DNA of 64,000 nucleotides from Nostoc sp. NIES-4103 (GCF_002368335.1 NZ_AP018288.1:1357551-1421550); one strand, 5' to 3'; positions 52,779 to 62,020 are shown, counted from the first letter of the stretch. Made by a program: numbers and translations. Notes: generated from the sequence alone by a model not told the origin.

Positions 52779-52883
52779 ATACCATTTCACGAAATCAGCC
52801 ATGCAAATGATTTTTCTTTCTCCCCCAGCTTCCCCAGCTTCCCCAGCTTGTCTAAATGCATCAATTTTAAAGTGAAACGGTAT
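52779..52883. mobile_element. MITE-like element B (same ends as element A)
   Basis: 105 bp bounded by ATACCATTTCAC (52779-52790) and GTGAAACGGTAT (52872-52883), the same terminal repeat as at 42469-42575. The interior differs and contains CCCCAGCTT heptamers instead of the 38-bp palindrome. Confidence 0.65.
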
Positions 52884-52903
52884 TACCCCTCCCCAACCCT
52901 CCT

Positions 52904-53192
52904 CTTAGTAAGGCTAAGGTGTATACACAAGTCTGAAGTGGCTCAAGAATCTGGGTTTTACCCCACCCTAACCACTGCTTGAATTCAATAAACAACCGCC
53001 CGAATTCAATAAACAACCGCCCGAATTCAATAAACAACCGCCCGAATTCAATAAATGACCGCCTGAATTCAATAAATGGCCGCCCGAATTCAATAAACAA
53101 CCGCCCGAATTCAATAAATGGCCGCCCGAATTCAATAAACGACTGGATTTAAGAAGAAATTCGACTTGTGTGTACACGGTAGCCTTAGTAAG
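52904..53192. repeat. Compound element: 30-bp inverted repeats around a 21-bp x 8 tandem array
   Basis: The arms at 52904-52933 and 53163-53192 are inverted with 26 of 30 matches. Between them, 52981-53146 holds seven full copies and one partial copy of a 21-mer beginning GAATTCAATAAACAACCGCC; variants are confined to the AACAA/ATGGC positions. Because 21 is divisible by 3, two minus-strand frames stay open with heptapeptide repeats (LLNSGGC, FIEFGRL). There are no unique spacers, so it is not a CRISPR. Translation is doubtful. Confidence 0.75.
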
Positions 53193-53277
53193 GGGAGGGT
53201 GCCGTCAGGCGGGTTGGGTGTTTTATTATGCGTAATTAAGCGGACTTATAGCGGTTCTCAAACTAGTGAGATACAAT

Positions 53278-53372
53278 TTTGACCTCTCTCCAAACCTCTC
53301 TCCTAAAAGGAGAGAGGCTTTGAATTGTTCCCCCTTCCCGCTTCGGGAAGGGGGTTAGGGGGTTAGGTCTAT
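53278..53372. repeat. Nested hairpins of CCTCTCTCC and CCCTTCCC type
   Basis: CCTCTCTCC.. pairs with GGAGAGAGG, and CCCCCTTCCCGC with GCGGGAAGGGGG-like sequence. Similar hairpins occur in the element beside the nuclease gene (25743-25855). Non-coding. Confidence 0.65.
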
Positions 53373-53403
53373 TTGCATACCTGTACCTCACCGGATTGAA
53401 AAT

Positions 53404-53625
53404 GGCTATAATAACATTTGGAATAAAGCGGTCTACTGACAGTAGCAGGAAATCTCTGGCAGCGGCGGAGTTAATTTTCTCTAACGCTTCAATTATCTCA
53501 ATAACTGCCTCAGCCGAAGGATCTCGGTTTTCATTGACCCATCTATTAATCTAGATTGTCTTATATCCATTGCTACTGCCAGTTAATTTTGGCTGATCGC
53601 TCAAAACCTTGAAATAACTTGCTTT
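53404..53625 (-). pseudogene. Decayed gene of unknown family with an in-frame stop
   Basis: On the minus strand the frame reads KASYFKVLSDQPKLTGSSNG and then, across an in-frame TAG at 53551-53553, INRWVNENRDPSAEAVIEII, ALEKINSAAARDFLLLSVDR. Both parts share one frame and look protein-like, whereas the sequence beyond about 53404 is repeat DNA. There is no start codon. I do not recognise the family. Confidence 0.4.
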
Positions 53626-53639
53626 CTACTCAGCAACGC

Positions 53640-53735
53640 CAGATGCTACCCTTCGGGAACGCCTACCCTGCGGGAAGGGCTTCCGCCCAACGGCGAACAA
53701 GTCGGGGAACCGCAAGGGCGCACTGGCTCCTCAGC
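53640..53735. repeat. Palindromic repeat (TTCGGGAACGC type)
   Basis: Dispersed GC-rich hairpins (CCCTTCGGGAACG, CCCTGCGGGAAGGG, GGGGAACCGCAAGG) of the kind scattered through Nostocales genomes. The following 53736-53915 is AT-rich and holds the promoter of the kinase gene. Confidence 0.65.
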
Positions 53736-53915
53736 ACTCAGAACTTTACTATATCTCTTAAGACTGATAAATATTGATATTTGTTAATTCACATTAACTT
53801 ACAAAAGATATATCCTTTAAGATGCATTTAAGCTTAAAAGTAATAATAATTATAATTGTAAATTTTTGTCTTTGCTGATTCTTTGTTAAATTATTAACTT
53901 TTGGAAAGCAGTTAT

Positions 53916-56900
53916 ATGAAGATTTTAGTTGTAGAGGATGATGAGTTAAACGCTTATGCGCTGACTGCTGTTCTCAATCATCAAAATTATGCTGTTGAAG
54001 TTGCTACTGATGGCGATGCTGCTTGGGATTTAATCGAAACTTATGACTATGATTTAATCCTCCTAGATGTGATGCTGCCAGGATTAGATGGTATCAGCCT
54101 TTGTCGTCAAATCCGCTCTCGTGGTCTGCAAATGCCCATCCTATTGTTGACAGGATGTGATAGCAGTCATGAAAAAGCGATCGGGTTAGATGCAGGTGCA
54201 GATGACTATGTGGTTAAACCTTTTGAGCAAGAAGAATTGGTTGCGCGTGTCAGGGCTTTATTGCGTCGCGGGGGAACCACATCACAACCAGTACTAGAGT
54301 GGGGGAATTTACAGCTTGACCCTAGCAGTTGTGAAGTCACTTATAACCAAGATTTGCTGTCATTAACTCCGAAAGAATATGCGCTTTTGGAGTTATTTTT
54401 GCGAAATAGTCGCCGGGTCTTTAGTTGCAGCATGATTTTAGAACATCTTTGGTCTTATGAAGACACCCCCCAAGAAGAAGCTGTTCGCACCCATATCAAA
54501 GGATTACGGCAAAAATTAAAATCTGTGGGAGCGCCCAATGATTTAATTGAGACAGTTTATGGTATTGGCTATCGTCTTAAACCGCAGTTAGAGGAAGCAG
54601 AAGACAAAAAGCAGGAGCCAGAAGACAAAAAGCAACAGACAAAAGACAAAAAGCAGGAGCAAACATTAGGTGCAATAGCCGAAATTTGGCGGCGATTTAG
54701 TGGGCGGATAGATGAGCAGGTGAAGCAGCTAGAGCAAGCAGCAGCTTTAACTCAGAAGGCTTTCAATTCTGAGTTGAAAGCGCAAGCACTACGAGAGGCG
54801 CACACCTTAGCAGGATCATTAGGCACTTTTGGCTTACCTGAAGGTTCAAAGATAGCACGCAAAATTGAGCAACTGTTGAAATCTAGTAAAACCTTGACGC
54901 CATCTGAAACAGCCAACTTCCAAAAATGGGTAAAGCAACTGCGTCAGGAAATTACAGCTAAAAATGAACAAACGACATCAAAAGCAGCAACTGCCGATGA
55001 ATTGCCTTTAGTATTGGTGGTTGACCGCAACCCAATTTTAACTGAACAACTAGCACAAGAATCTGCTAACTGGGGATTCAAAGTGAATCTTGCCACCAAT
55101 TTAGATACAGCGAGAAACTTCCTCTACAGAGAACATCCCCATGTAGTACTACTTGACCCCAGCTTTTCCCCCCATCAGGAAGATAGCTTTAGCTTGTTGG
55201 CAGAACTTGCCCAACGTAAACCGCCTGTGCCTGTGCTTGTTTTTACAGACCAGACAGATTTTACCAGCCGTTTGCAACTAGCTCGCCAAGGCGGACATAC
55301 ATTTTTACAAAAGCCCATGTCCACTGCACAGGTGCTAGAAGCGATCGCTCAACTTTTGCAACAAGCACCTGAAGCAGAAGCTAAAATCCTAGCTGTAGAT
55401 GATGATCCGCAAATTCTTGCTTTATTGCAGACATTACTTAGTCCTTGGGGACTCAAAGCGATCGCCCTCGATGATCCACGCCAATTTTGGGAAACCTTAG
55501 AAGCCGTTGCCCCAGATTTATTAATTTTAGATGTGGAAATGCCTTACACCAACGGTATCGAACTTTGCAAAGTAGTACGCAATGACCCCCGCTGGAGTGA
55601 GTTGCCAATCCTGTTTCTCACAGTTCACAGCGATGCCGAAATGGTGAATCAAGTCTTTAGCGTCGGTGCTGATGACTTTGTGAGCAAACCCATCGTCGGG
55701 CCAGAATTAGTGACTCGAATTATCAACCGCTTAGAGCGCATGAAACTGCGGCGGCGCTTAGCCCAGAAGGGGAGCAGGGGAGCAGGGGTGCAGGGGAGCG
55801 AGGGAGCAGGGGGAGCAGGGGGAGCAGGGGGAGCTGAGGGAGCAGGGGGAGCAGGGGAAGAAATAACTCCCTCATCTCCCTCATCCCCCCCATCTTCCTC
55901 ATCCCCCTCATCCCCCTCATCCCCCTTTTCCCCCGATTGGCATACCATCTTTGATGCTGAACCTGAGTGCGTCAAAATAGTTGCAGCTGATGGTACTTTG
56001 TTGGCAATGAATCCAGCAGGGCTGACAATGATTGAGGTAGATAGCGCCGCAGAGGTGATTGGTAAATCAGTATATCCTCTGATTGCCCCAGAAGATAAAG
56101 AAACATTTCGCACAATGAACGAAATTGTCTGTCAGGGCAGTAAGGCTACTATGCAATTCGAGATCATTACTTGCCGAGGTAATCGCCGATGGTTGGAAAC
56201 TCATGCGGTACCTCTGTGGAATGAACAAGATAACACTTGGCTACAGTTAGCTATTACACGTGATATCACTGTGTATAAACAGACAGAGGCTGAACTACGG
56301 CGGGTTAATCGCAGACTTCAGACTTTGAGTAATTGCAATCAAATAATCGTTCGTGCCAAGGTTGAGTCTGATTTGCTGGAAAATATTTGTCAAATTCTGG
56401 TGAACATTGGTGGTTATCGGCTGGCGTGGGTTGGGTTTGCCGAAAATGATCCTCAGAAAAATATCCGTCCAGTTGCCCAAGCAGGCTATGAAAATGGATA
56501 CTTGCAATCACTCAATCTCACCTGGTCAAATACAGTTCGTGGACGAAACCCAACGGGAACGGCAATTCGTACAGGTCAAACATCTATTGTCCAGAACATT
56601 TTAACTGACCGTAAATATGAGATTTGGCAGTGTCAGGCCAATTTGCAAGGCTATGCATCATCAATCGCCTTACCTTTAAAAGATAATGGTGAGGCTTTTG
56701 GCGCGTTGAATATATACGCCAGCGAAGTAGATGCTTTTGATGTTGATGAGGTGAAACTTTTAGAAGAATTAGCCGAAGACTTAGCATATGGTATTGTAGC
56801 ATTACGCAATCAACGCGATCGCAACTTTGCCCAAGCTGCATTACGAGAAAGTGAAGAACGTCTTTCCCTGGCTTTGGAAGCAGTACACCTGGGTATTTGG

Positions 56901-59609
56901 GACTGGAATCTCACGACTAACCAAATAATCTGGTCTGACAGTCATGCCGAATTATTTGGCATCGTTCCTAGTGCATTTGATGGCAGCTATGAAACCTTTA
57001 AATCTTACATCCTGCCAGAAGACTTGGAAAGTTTGGAACAGGCAATAAATGATTCCCACCAACAACGAACTGACTTTAATCATGAATTTCGAGTTGTTTG
57101 GCCAGATGGCAGCATTCACTGGATTGAAGGTAAAGGTAAATCTTACTACAATCAAGTCGGTGAAACTGTGCGGATGCTAGGTACAGTTAGAGATATCAGC
57201 GATCGCAAGCAAGCAATAGCAGCTTTACAACAGAGTGAAGCCAGCTACAAGCAACTTGTTGAACTTTGTCCAGAAGCAATTTTTATTCAAAGTGAAGGTC
57301 AATTTGTCTTTTTAAATAGTGCCGCTATTAAACTTTTTGGGGCAACAACAGCTGAAGAATTACTAGATAAAGAAGTACTTGAATTTGTACATCCATACTC
57401 TCAAACATTAGTTCAACAGCGGATAAAATACCTCAGAGAATTTCAACAACCTATTCCATTACTGGAAGAAAAATGGCTGCGGTTAGATGGAACAATTATT
57501 GATTTGGAAGTAGTGGCAGCACCTTTTATTTATCAGGGAAAAATAGCATCTCAAGTTGTTGCTCGTGATATTTCTCACCGCAAAGCCACAGAGATAGCTT
57601 TATACAAAGCTAATAATGAATTGGAATTAAGGGTAGCTGAGCGTACTGCCGAATTAATTAATGTCAACCGCAAATTACAGTCAGAATTAGATGAACGCCA
57701 GCGGGCACAAGAAGCACTACGAGTATCTCAATCTCGGTTTGAAGGCATTTTAAGTATTGCTGATGATGCAATTATTTCCATTGATGCCAGCCAAGGTATT
57801 ACTTTATTTAACCAAGGAGCAGAAAAGATTTTTGGTTATTCAGCCGCAGAAATTCTCGGCAAAAGTTTAGGAGTACTTTTACCACAGCGTTTTTCTCAAG
57901 TACATCATCAACATGTAATTGACTTTGGCAAATCCTCAAATTCTGCTAGGAGAATGGGAGAACGACGTGAAATATTTGGTCGCCGCAAGGATGGTACAGA
58001 ATTTCCAGCGGAGGCTTCCATATCTAAATTAAAGATAGGAGAAGAAGTACTTTATACGGTAATTTTACGCGATATAACTGAACGCAAACAAATTGAGCGG
58101 ATGAAAGATGAGTTTGTTTCTGTTGTTAGTCATGAACTCCGCACACCTTTGACTTCAATTCACGGTTCTTTAGGAATGTTAGCCAGTGGTCTGCTACAGC
58201 CAGACTCAGACCAAGGAAAACGCCTGTTACAAATTGCTACTGATAGCACTGAACGCCTAGTCCGCCTGATTAATGACATCCTAGACATTGAGCGCATTGA
58301 GTCGGGTAAAGTGAAAATGGAAAGAGACACCTGCAATCTTACTGAACTGATTGATTCAGCAGTAAATATTATGCAGCCCCTCGCCAACAAAGCCCAAGTA
58401 ACGCTATCTATTTCTAGTCTACCCGTACAGCTTTGGGCCGATCCAGATCGGATTGTGCAAACCTTAACTAACCTACTGAGTAATGCGATTAAATTTTCCT
58501 GTGCGGGTACAACAGTATGGCTAGCAGCTCAACTACAGAAAGATCAAGTACTAATAACAGTCAAAGACACCGGGCGCGGCATCCCATCTGATAAGCTTAA
58601 AAGTATTTTTGAGCGCTTTCAACAAGTTGATTCTTCAGATTCACGCGACCACGATGGGACTGGTTTAGGCTTAGCAATTTGCCAAAGCATAGTAGAACAA
58701 CATGGAGGACGCATCTGGGCTGAGAGTACATTAGGTGAGGGTAGCACTTTTTACATGACTCTGCCAATTTTGACAGTTCTCCCAGCAAACTCTTCTACTC
58801 ATAATTCCCCATTGGCAATTGCCAATTCCCAATTTCCCACCCCCTACTCTCCCCTGGTTCTAGTGTGTGATGATGACTCAGTTATTCGCGTCGAATTGCA
58901 AACGTTGTTGGAACAAGGAGGATATCGAGTGGTGACAGTGGCTACAGGTAAGGAGGCGATCGCTTTAGCATCCACTCTACATCCAGACATCATTCTACTG
59001 GATTTGCTAATGCCTGGAATGAATGGTTGGGAAACAATGGCAATATTAAAGGAAGGTGCAAAAACTCAAGATATTCCCATTGTGATTTGTAGTGTTTACA
59101 AGCCATCTACAAATAGCCAACCCAGTGCAGATTTTGTTGATTGGGTAAGTAAACCAGTGGAAGAAAGCTATTTGTTGCAGTCACTCAAGCAAGTAATAGC
59201 TAAATACTGCAAAGGAGTCCGCATTCTCATTGTTGAAGATGACGACGATTTAGCACAACTACTGGTTACTGTGTTTGAAAGGCATGAAATTGAAACTTTC
59301 GTAGCCAAAACCGGACGAGAAGCCATCCGCCTCAGCCAACAAGTTAGTCCTGATTTACTGATTCTTGATTTAATTTTGCCAGAAACTGATGGCTTTGCAG
59401 TGGTAGATTGGCTAAAACAGCACAATCATCTTTGTAATATTCCTGTAGTAATTTATTCAGCCAAAGATTTGGATGAGTCAGAACGTAATAGACTCAAATT
59501 AGGATATACAGAATTTTTGACTAAAGGACGTGTGACAACCCAAGAATTTGAACAGCGAGTCATGGAATTACTTCAGCGAATTACTCACCAACAAGGTGCT
59601 GAGTGCTGA
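53916..59609 (+). CDS. Giant hybrid histidine kinase / response regulator
   Basis: 1,897 residues from ATG 53916; an in-frame start at 53901 is less likely. Domains in order: REC with D51 (1-120); OmpR-type winged helix (about 126-225); HPt with AHTLAGS, H296 (about 253-348); two REC domains (about 366-483 and 490-612); a low-complexity Gly/Ala- then Ser/Pro-rich linker (about 618-673); PAS (675-788); GAF (800-965); three more PAS (977-1105, 1106-1225, 1270-1392); HisKA with SHELRTPL, H1406; HATPase (about 1505-1620, DTGRGIP, GTGLGLAICQ); and two further REC domains (1648-1760, 1768-1888). It therefore carries a complete phosphorelay plus a DNA-binding domain in one soluble chain. No membrane helices, so a cytoplasmic signal is expected. 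The last residues and stop come from a GTGCTGA heptamer repeat. Confidence 0.92.
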   Translation: MKILVVEDDELNAYALTAVLNHQNYAVEVATDGDAAWDLIETYDYDLILLDVMLPGLDGISLCRQIRSRGLQMPILLLTGCDSSHEKAIGLDAGADDYVVKPFEQEELVARVRALLRRGGTTSQPVLEWGNLQLDPSSCEVTYNQDLLSLTPKEYALLELFLRNSRRVFSCSMILEHLWSYEDTPQEEAVRTHIKGLRQKLKSVGAPNDLIETVYGIGYRLKPQLEEAEDKKQEPEDKKQQTKDKKQEQTLGAIAEIWRRFSGRIDEQVKQLEQAAALTQKAFNSELKAQALREAHTLAGSLGTFGLPEGSKIARKIEQLLKSSKTLTPSETANFQKWVKQLRQEITAKNEQTTSKAATADELPLVLVVDRNPILTEQLAQESANWGFKVNLATNLDTARNFLYREHPHVVLLDPSFSPHQEDSFSLLAELAQRKPPVPVLVFTDQTDFTSRLQLARQGGHTFLQKPMSTAQVLEAIAQLLQQAPEAEAKILAVDDDPQILALLQTLLSPWGLKAIALDDPRQFWETLEAVAPDLLILDVEMPYTNGIELCKVVRNDPRWSELPILFLTVHSDAEMVNQVFSVGADDFVSKPIVGPELVTRIINRLERMKLRRRLAQKGSRGAGVQGSEGAGGAGGAGGAEGAGGAGEEITPSSPSSPPSSSSPSSPSSPFSPDWHTIFDAEPECVKIVAADGTLLAMNPAGLTMIEVDSAAEVIGKSVYPLIAPEDKETFRTMNEIVCQGSKATMQFEIITCRGNRRWLETHAVPLWNEQDNTWLQLAITRDITVYKQTEAELRRVNRRLQTLSNCNQIIVRAKVESDLLENICQILVNIGGYRLAWVGFAENDPQKNIRPVAQAGYENGYLQSLNLTWSNTVRGRNPTGTAIRTGQTSIVQNILTDRKYEIWQCQANLQGYASSIALPLKDNGEAFGALNIYASEVDAFDVDEVKLLEELAEDLAYGIVALRNQRDRNFAQAALRESEERLSLALEAVHLGIWDWNLTTNQIIWSDSHAELFGIVPSAFDGSYETFKSYILPEDLESLEQAINDSHQQRTDFNHEFRVVWPDGSIHWIEGKGKSYYNQVGETVRMLGTVRDISDRKQAIAALQQSEASYKQLVELCPEAIFIQSEGQFVFLNSAAIKLFGATTAEELLDKEVLEFVHPYSQTLVQQRIKYLREFQQPIPLLEEKWLRLDGTIIDLEVVAAPFIYQGKIASQVVARDISHRKATEIALYKANNELELRVAERTAELINVNRKLQSELDERQRAQEALRVSQSRFEGILSIADDAIISIDASQGITLFNQGAEKIFGYSAAEILGKSLGVLLPQRFSQVHHQHVIDFGKSSNSARRMGERREIFGRRKDGTEFPAEASISKLKIGEEVLYTVILRDITERKQIERMKDEFVSVVSHELRTPLTSIHGSLGMLASGLLQPDSDQGKRLLQIATDSTERLVRLINDILDIERIESGKVKMERDTCNLTELIDSAVNIMQPLANKAQVTLSISSLPVQLWADPDRIVQTLTNLLSNAIKFSCAGTTVWLAAQLQKDQVLITVKDTGRGIPSDKLKSIFERFQQVDSSDSRDHDGTGLGLAICQSIVEQHGGRIWAESTLGEGSTFYMTLPILTVLPANSSTHNSPLAIANSQFPTPYSPLVLVCDDDSVIRVELQTLLEQGGYRVVTVATGKEAIALASTLHPDIILLDLLMPGMNGWETMAILKEGAKTQDIPIVICSVYKPSTNSQPSADFVDWVSKPVEESYLLQSLKQVIAKYCKGVRILIVEDDDDLAQLLVTVFERHEIETFVAKTGREAIRLSQQVSPDLLILDLILPETDGFAVVDWLKQHNHLCNIPVVIYSAKDLDESERNRLKLGYTEFLTKGRVTTQEFEQRVMELLQRITHQQGAEC
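55769..55935. repeat. In-frame G-rich and C-rich repeats inside the kinase gene
   Basis: Repeats of GGGGGAGCAG followed by CCCTCATCCC-type units encode the Gly/Ala/Glu stretch and then the Ser/Pro stretch of the linker between REC3 and the first PAS. The two halves are roughly complementary in composition and could pair. The reading frame is kept throughout. Confidence 0.8.
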
Positions 59610-60130
59610 GTGCTGAGTAAAAAAGAAAAAGTAATAATAGTTGCACTACACTTAGAAGTTAAGTAGCTCAAACTAATTAAATGTAAAATCATGTCCGTTT
59701 AAACACTTATGATATCTGTGGAGGTCGGTAATTGGTGAGCCAGCGCGGCCAAGAGGGGGTTTCCCCCATGAGCGACTGGCGTTAGCGCAGCGAAGCGCGA
59801 GCTTGCGAGCGTCACCTGAAGGGTAATTGGTAAGGGAGCAACGCTTCGGAAAGTGAGGTGGCAGAGCTGGGGGGGCTGGGGGGGCTGGGGAGGCTGGGGA
59901 GGCTGGGGAAGAGAAGAAATTAAGTGGATTTAGTATAGTTTTAGTAGCAAAAAGTACGATTTTTTCTTTTTTCTCCCCCAGCTCCCCCAGCTTCCCCCGC
60001 TTAAGAGCGCTCGTTTCACGACGATTTCAGAAAATCGCGTTGCTCCCATTGGTAATTGGTAATTGGATTTTGCTATTAGTCATCACATCTTACCCATTAC
60101 CCATTACTCATTACCTATTACCAGGCAAAC
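59598..60130. repeat. Composite repeat region behind the kinase gene
   Basis: Contains GTGCTGA heptamers (59598-59620), a TCATGTCCG MITE end near 59690, a palindromic block (59738-59832) related to copies 1 and 2, and GGGGCTG repeats (about 59868-59915) that can pair with the CCCCCAGC repeats at about 59972-60003. TAATTGG and CCCATTA heptamers reach 60122. The rest up to 60354 includes CCAAAAT repeats just before the response regulator. No gene is seen. Confidence 0.75.
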
Positions 60131-60354
60131 CGACTATATCGGAAGTCATTAGCCGAACTTAATATAAAATGTCATTACGAGCAGAACGTAGTGGAGCGAA
60201 GTAATCGCGAAAACTCTATTTTAAGGTTTTTAAAGTTGATTTACAAGAATAATAGCAGAAAGCCCATGTTTGAAATTTTATATCACAGCTTCGTAGTCAA
60301 GATTTAAAATCCAAAATCCAAAATCCAAAATTGATATCAGAACAGGTGGCGGTA

Positions 60355-60741
60355 ATGACAAAAAAGCGAATTCTAGTGGTTGATAACGAGGTTTATATTC
60401 AAGAAGTCGCCAAGATTTGCTTGGAAACAGTAGCAGACTGGGAAGTGGTAACGGCTAGTTCTGGTCAAGAAGGAATAATTCAAGCCGAATCTTACCAACC
60501 AGACGCGATTTTGCTGGATGTAATGATGCCAGATATGGATGGTATCACTACCTTTGAGAAATTACAAGCAAATCCAGCAACTAAAAGAATTCCAGTAATT
60601 TTGTTAACCGCCAAAGTTCAAGCTTCTGACCGTCGTCGCTATGCTCAACTGGGCATGAAAGCTGCGATCGCCAAACCTTTCAATCCGCTAGAATTAGCTA
60701 ATCAAGTGGCTACAGCCCTAGGTTGGAACCAAGAAAATTAG
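60355..60741 (+). CDS. Single-domain response regulator
   Basis: 128 residues from ATG 60355, with GGTGG upstream; the frame is open from 60331 through repeat DNA. A CheY-like REC domain: acidic pair VVDNE (the second acidic residue is shifted, reading DNE), phosphoacceptor in ILLDVMMPDMDG, switch Thr in ILLTAK, and Lys in AKPFNP. No output domain. It lies 745 bp after the giant kinase on the same strand and is a plausible partner of that kinase, though it does not appear to share an operon. Confidence 0.88.
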   Translation: MTKKRILVVDNEVYIQEVAKICLETVADWEVVTASSGQEGIIQAESYQPDAILLDVMMPDMDGITTFEKLQANPATKRIPVILLTAKVQASDRRRYAQLGMKAAIAKPFNPLELANQVATALGWNQEN

Positions 60742-60784
60742 CAAATTAATCGGGGAGATAAAAGTTAGGAGTCAGTTGTCAGTT

Positions 60785-60885
60785 GTTTTATCCCCTCATC
60801 CCCCTCATCTCTTCATCCCCCTCATCCCCCTCATCCCCCTCATCCCCCCCATCTCTTCATCCCCCCATCCCTCATTCCCCTGGCA
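60785..60885. repeat. CCCCCTCAT octamer/nonamer repeats
   Basis: C-rich repeats of ATCCCCCTC type behind the response regulator. Their right end overlaps the stop of the minus-strand gene at 60872-61231, whose last codons and TGA are repeat-derived. Confidence 0.8.
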
Positions 60886-61231
60886 AAATGTCATTAATGT
60901 TGACTATCCACGGGATACCTTGATTGACTGGAGAACTAATACTAATTTTGGCTTGGTTGGCAAAGCGTTTTAACTTGCTGGCTAAGTGGGGAACTGTTGT
61001 CATGATATGCTGATAGCTTTCTATATCATGACAAATCATAATTAGTATAAGAATGCCACTATTGACTTTGAAATACCAGTGGCAACTAGATAACAAAATG
61101 CGTACTAAGCGATCGCACGCTAAGTAAAATCTTCTTTTAATTACTTCTTCGAGTTGGCTAAGTAGTATTTCACTCATTAGCCTTGTTTTATGTGTAGGCA
61201 AATCATCAGGAGATAAATATGGTTGTTTCAT
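60872..61231 (-). CDS. Hypothetical protein
   Basis: 119 residues, preceded by AGGGTG about 9 nt before the ATG. The N-terminal half is helical and charged (KTRLMSEILLSQLEEVIKRRFYLACDRLVRIL). It is followed by a strand-like stretch (WYFKVNSGILILIMICHDIESY) and a basic helix (HLASKLKRFANQAKI). The soluble alpha/beta layout looks like a genuine protein rather than a chance frame. Family not recognised. The last three residues (PGE) and the stop derive from the adjoining C-rich repeat. It is convergent with the response regulator. Confidence 0.6.
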   Translation of the reverse strand: MKQPYLSPDDLPTHKTRLMSEILLSQLEEVIKRRFYLACDRLVRILLSSCHWYFKVNSGILILIMICHDIESYQHIMTTVPHLASKLKRFANQAKISISSPVNQGIPWIVNINDILPGE

Positions 61232-61724
61232 AGTATTTCACCCTTTTTGTTGACTGATGATTGATGACTGATGGCCGTTGACTGTTGACTAGATTAATGA
61301 CGCAAGTTTTATATTTAATAGCTGATTAATCTGAGTTAATTCGTGAATTACATCAGATTGTTAGCAAGTCTCATGTGAGATTCGTTCACTCCTATAGGAT
61401 TTTTATATAATTGATATTGGATTTTTTCTCATTTTCCTCATAATTCTTTAGCAATTAATCTATAAAAATAAATAATTTGTAGTCCTTCTTAAAATAAATT
61501 GGGCTATAAAACGGTATCGCAGTGTTACGCAAAAACGTTAACATGAACCCTTCAGAAACACTTCAGTGAACCAGTAATACCAATTCTCTAAAATTCGGCA
61601 ACAGATTCAAACCAGCAAACCTAGATCCAATTTGAATTTCTTAATGGCAAATTGCCCTAAGAGGATGTCTCTTAAGTCGAAAATTATACTAAAAACCCCG
61701 CTTCCATTCCTCTCACGCCAGTTG
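61232..61724. other. AT-rich intergenic region
   Basis: Contains TTGACTG/ATTGATG heptamers at 61245-61290 and otherwise AT-rich DNA with an AAACGGTAT motif near 61510. No gene recognised. Confidence 0.4.
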
Positions 61725-62020
61725 CTCATGGGGGACTCGGGGCCCCCACGACCGAAGGAAGTGGGTCTTGGGGGTCTTCCCCCAATCCCCTTACGGGTGA
61801 CGCTCGCAGGCTCGCGCTTCGCTGCGAAGTTCGGCAGTTACTCCACTTGGTGAGGCAGTCGCAGTCTTGGCGGCTTCCGCCGATTGCGTTAGCGTAGCGA
61901 AGCGCGAGTCTTCTCCCAAGGGGAGACGCTACGCTTTCCGAGCGTCACTGCCTCTCCCGTTGGGGGAGACCCCAAGACCGTACTGCCTCACTGCACTGGC
62001 TAAGCGAAGCAAAGAGAGGC
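61725..62020. repeat. Palindrome-rich dispersed repeat, inverted copy 3
   Basis: The reverse complement of copy 1: 61832-61991 matches 49664-49505 over 160 bp with no difference that I can see. The flanking sequence shares the same repeat style but diverges. A 73-codon frame starting at 61632 crosses it and is not a gene. Confidence 0.8.

Noticed and set aside
52981..53146. Possible CRISPR array (regular 21-bp repeats)
   Set aside because: The units follow each other without spacers and there are no cas genes nearby.
61632..61853. 73-codon plus-strand frame
   Set aside because: It runs through the palindromic dispersed repeat and has no protein-like pattern.
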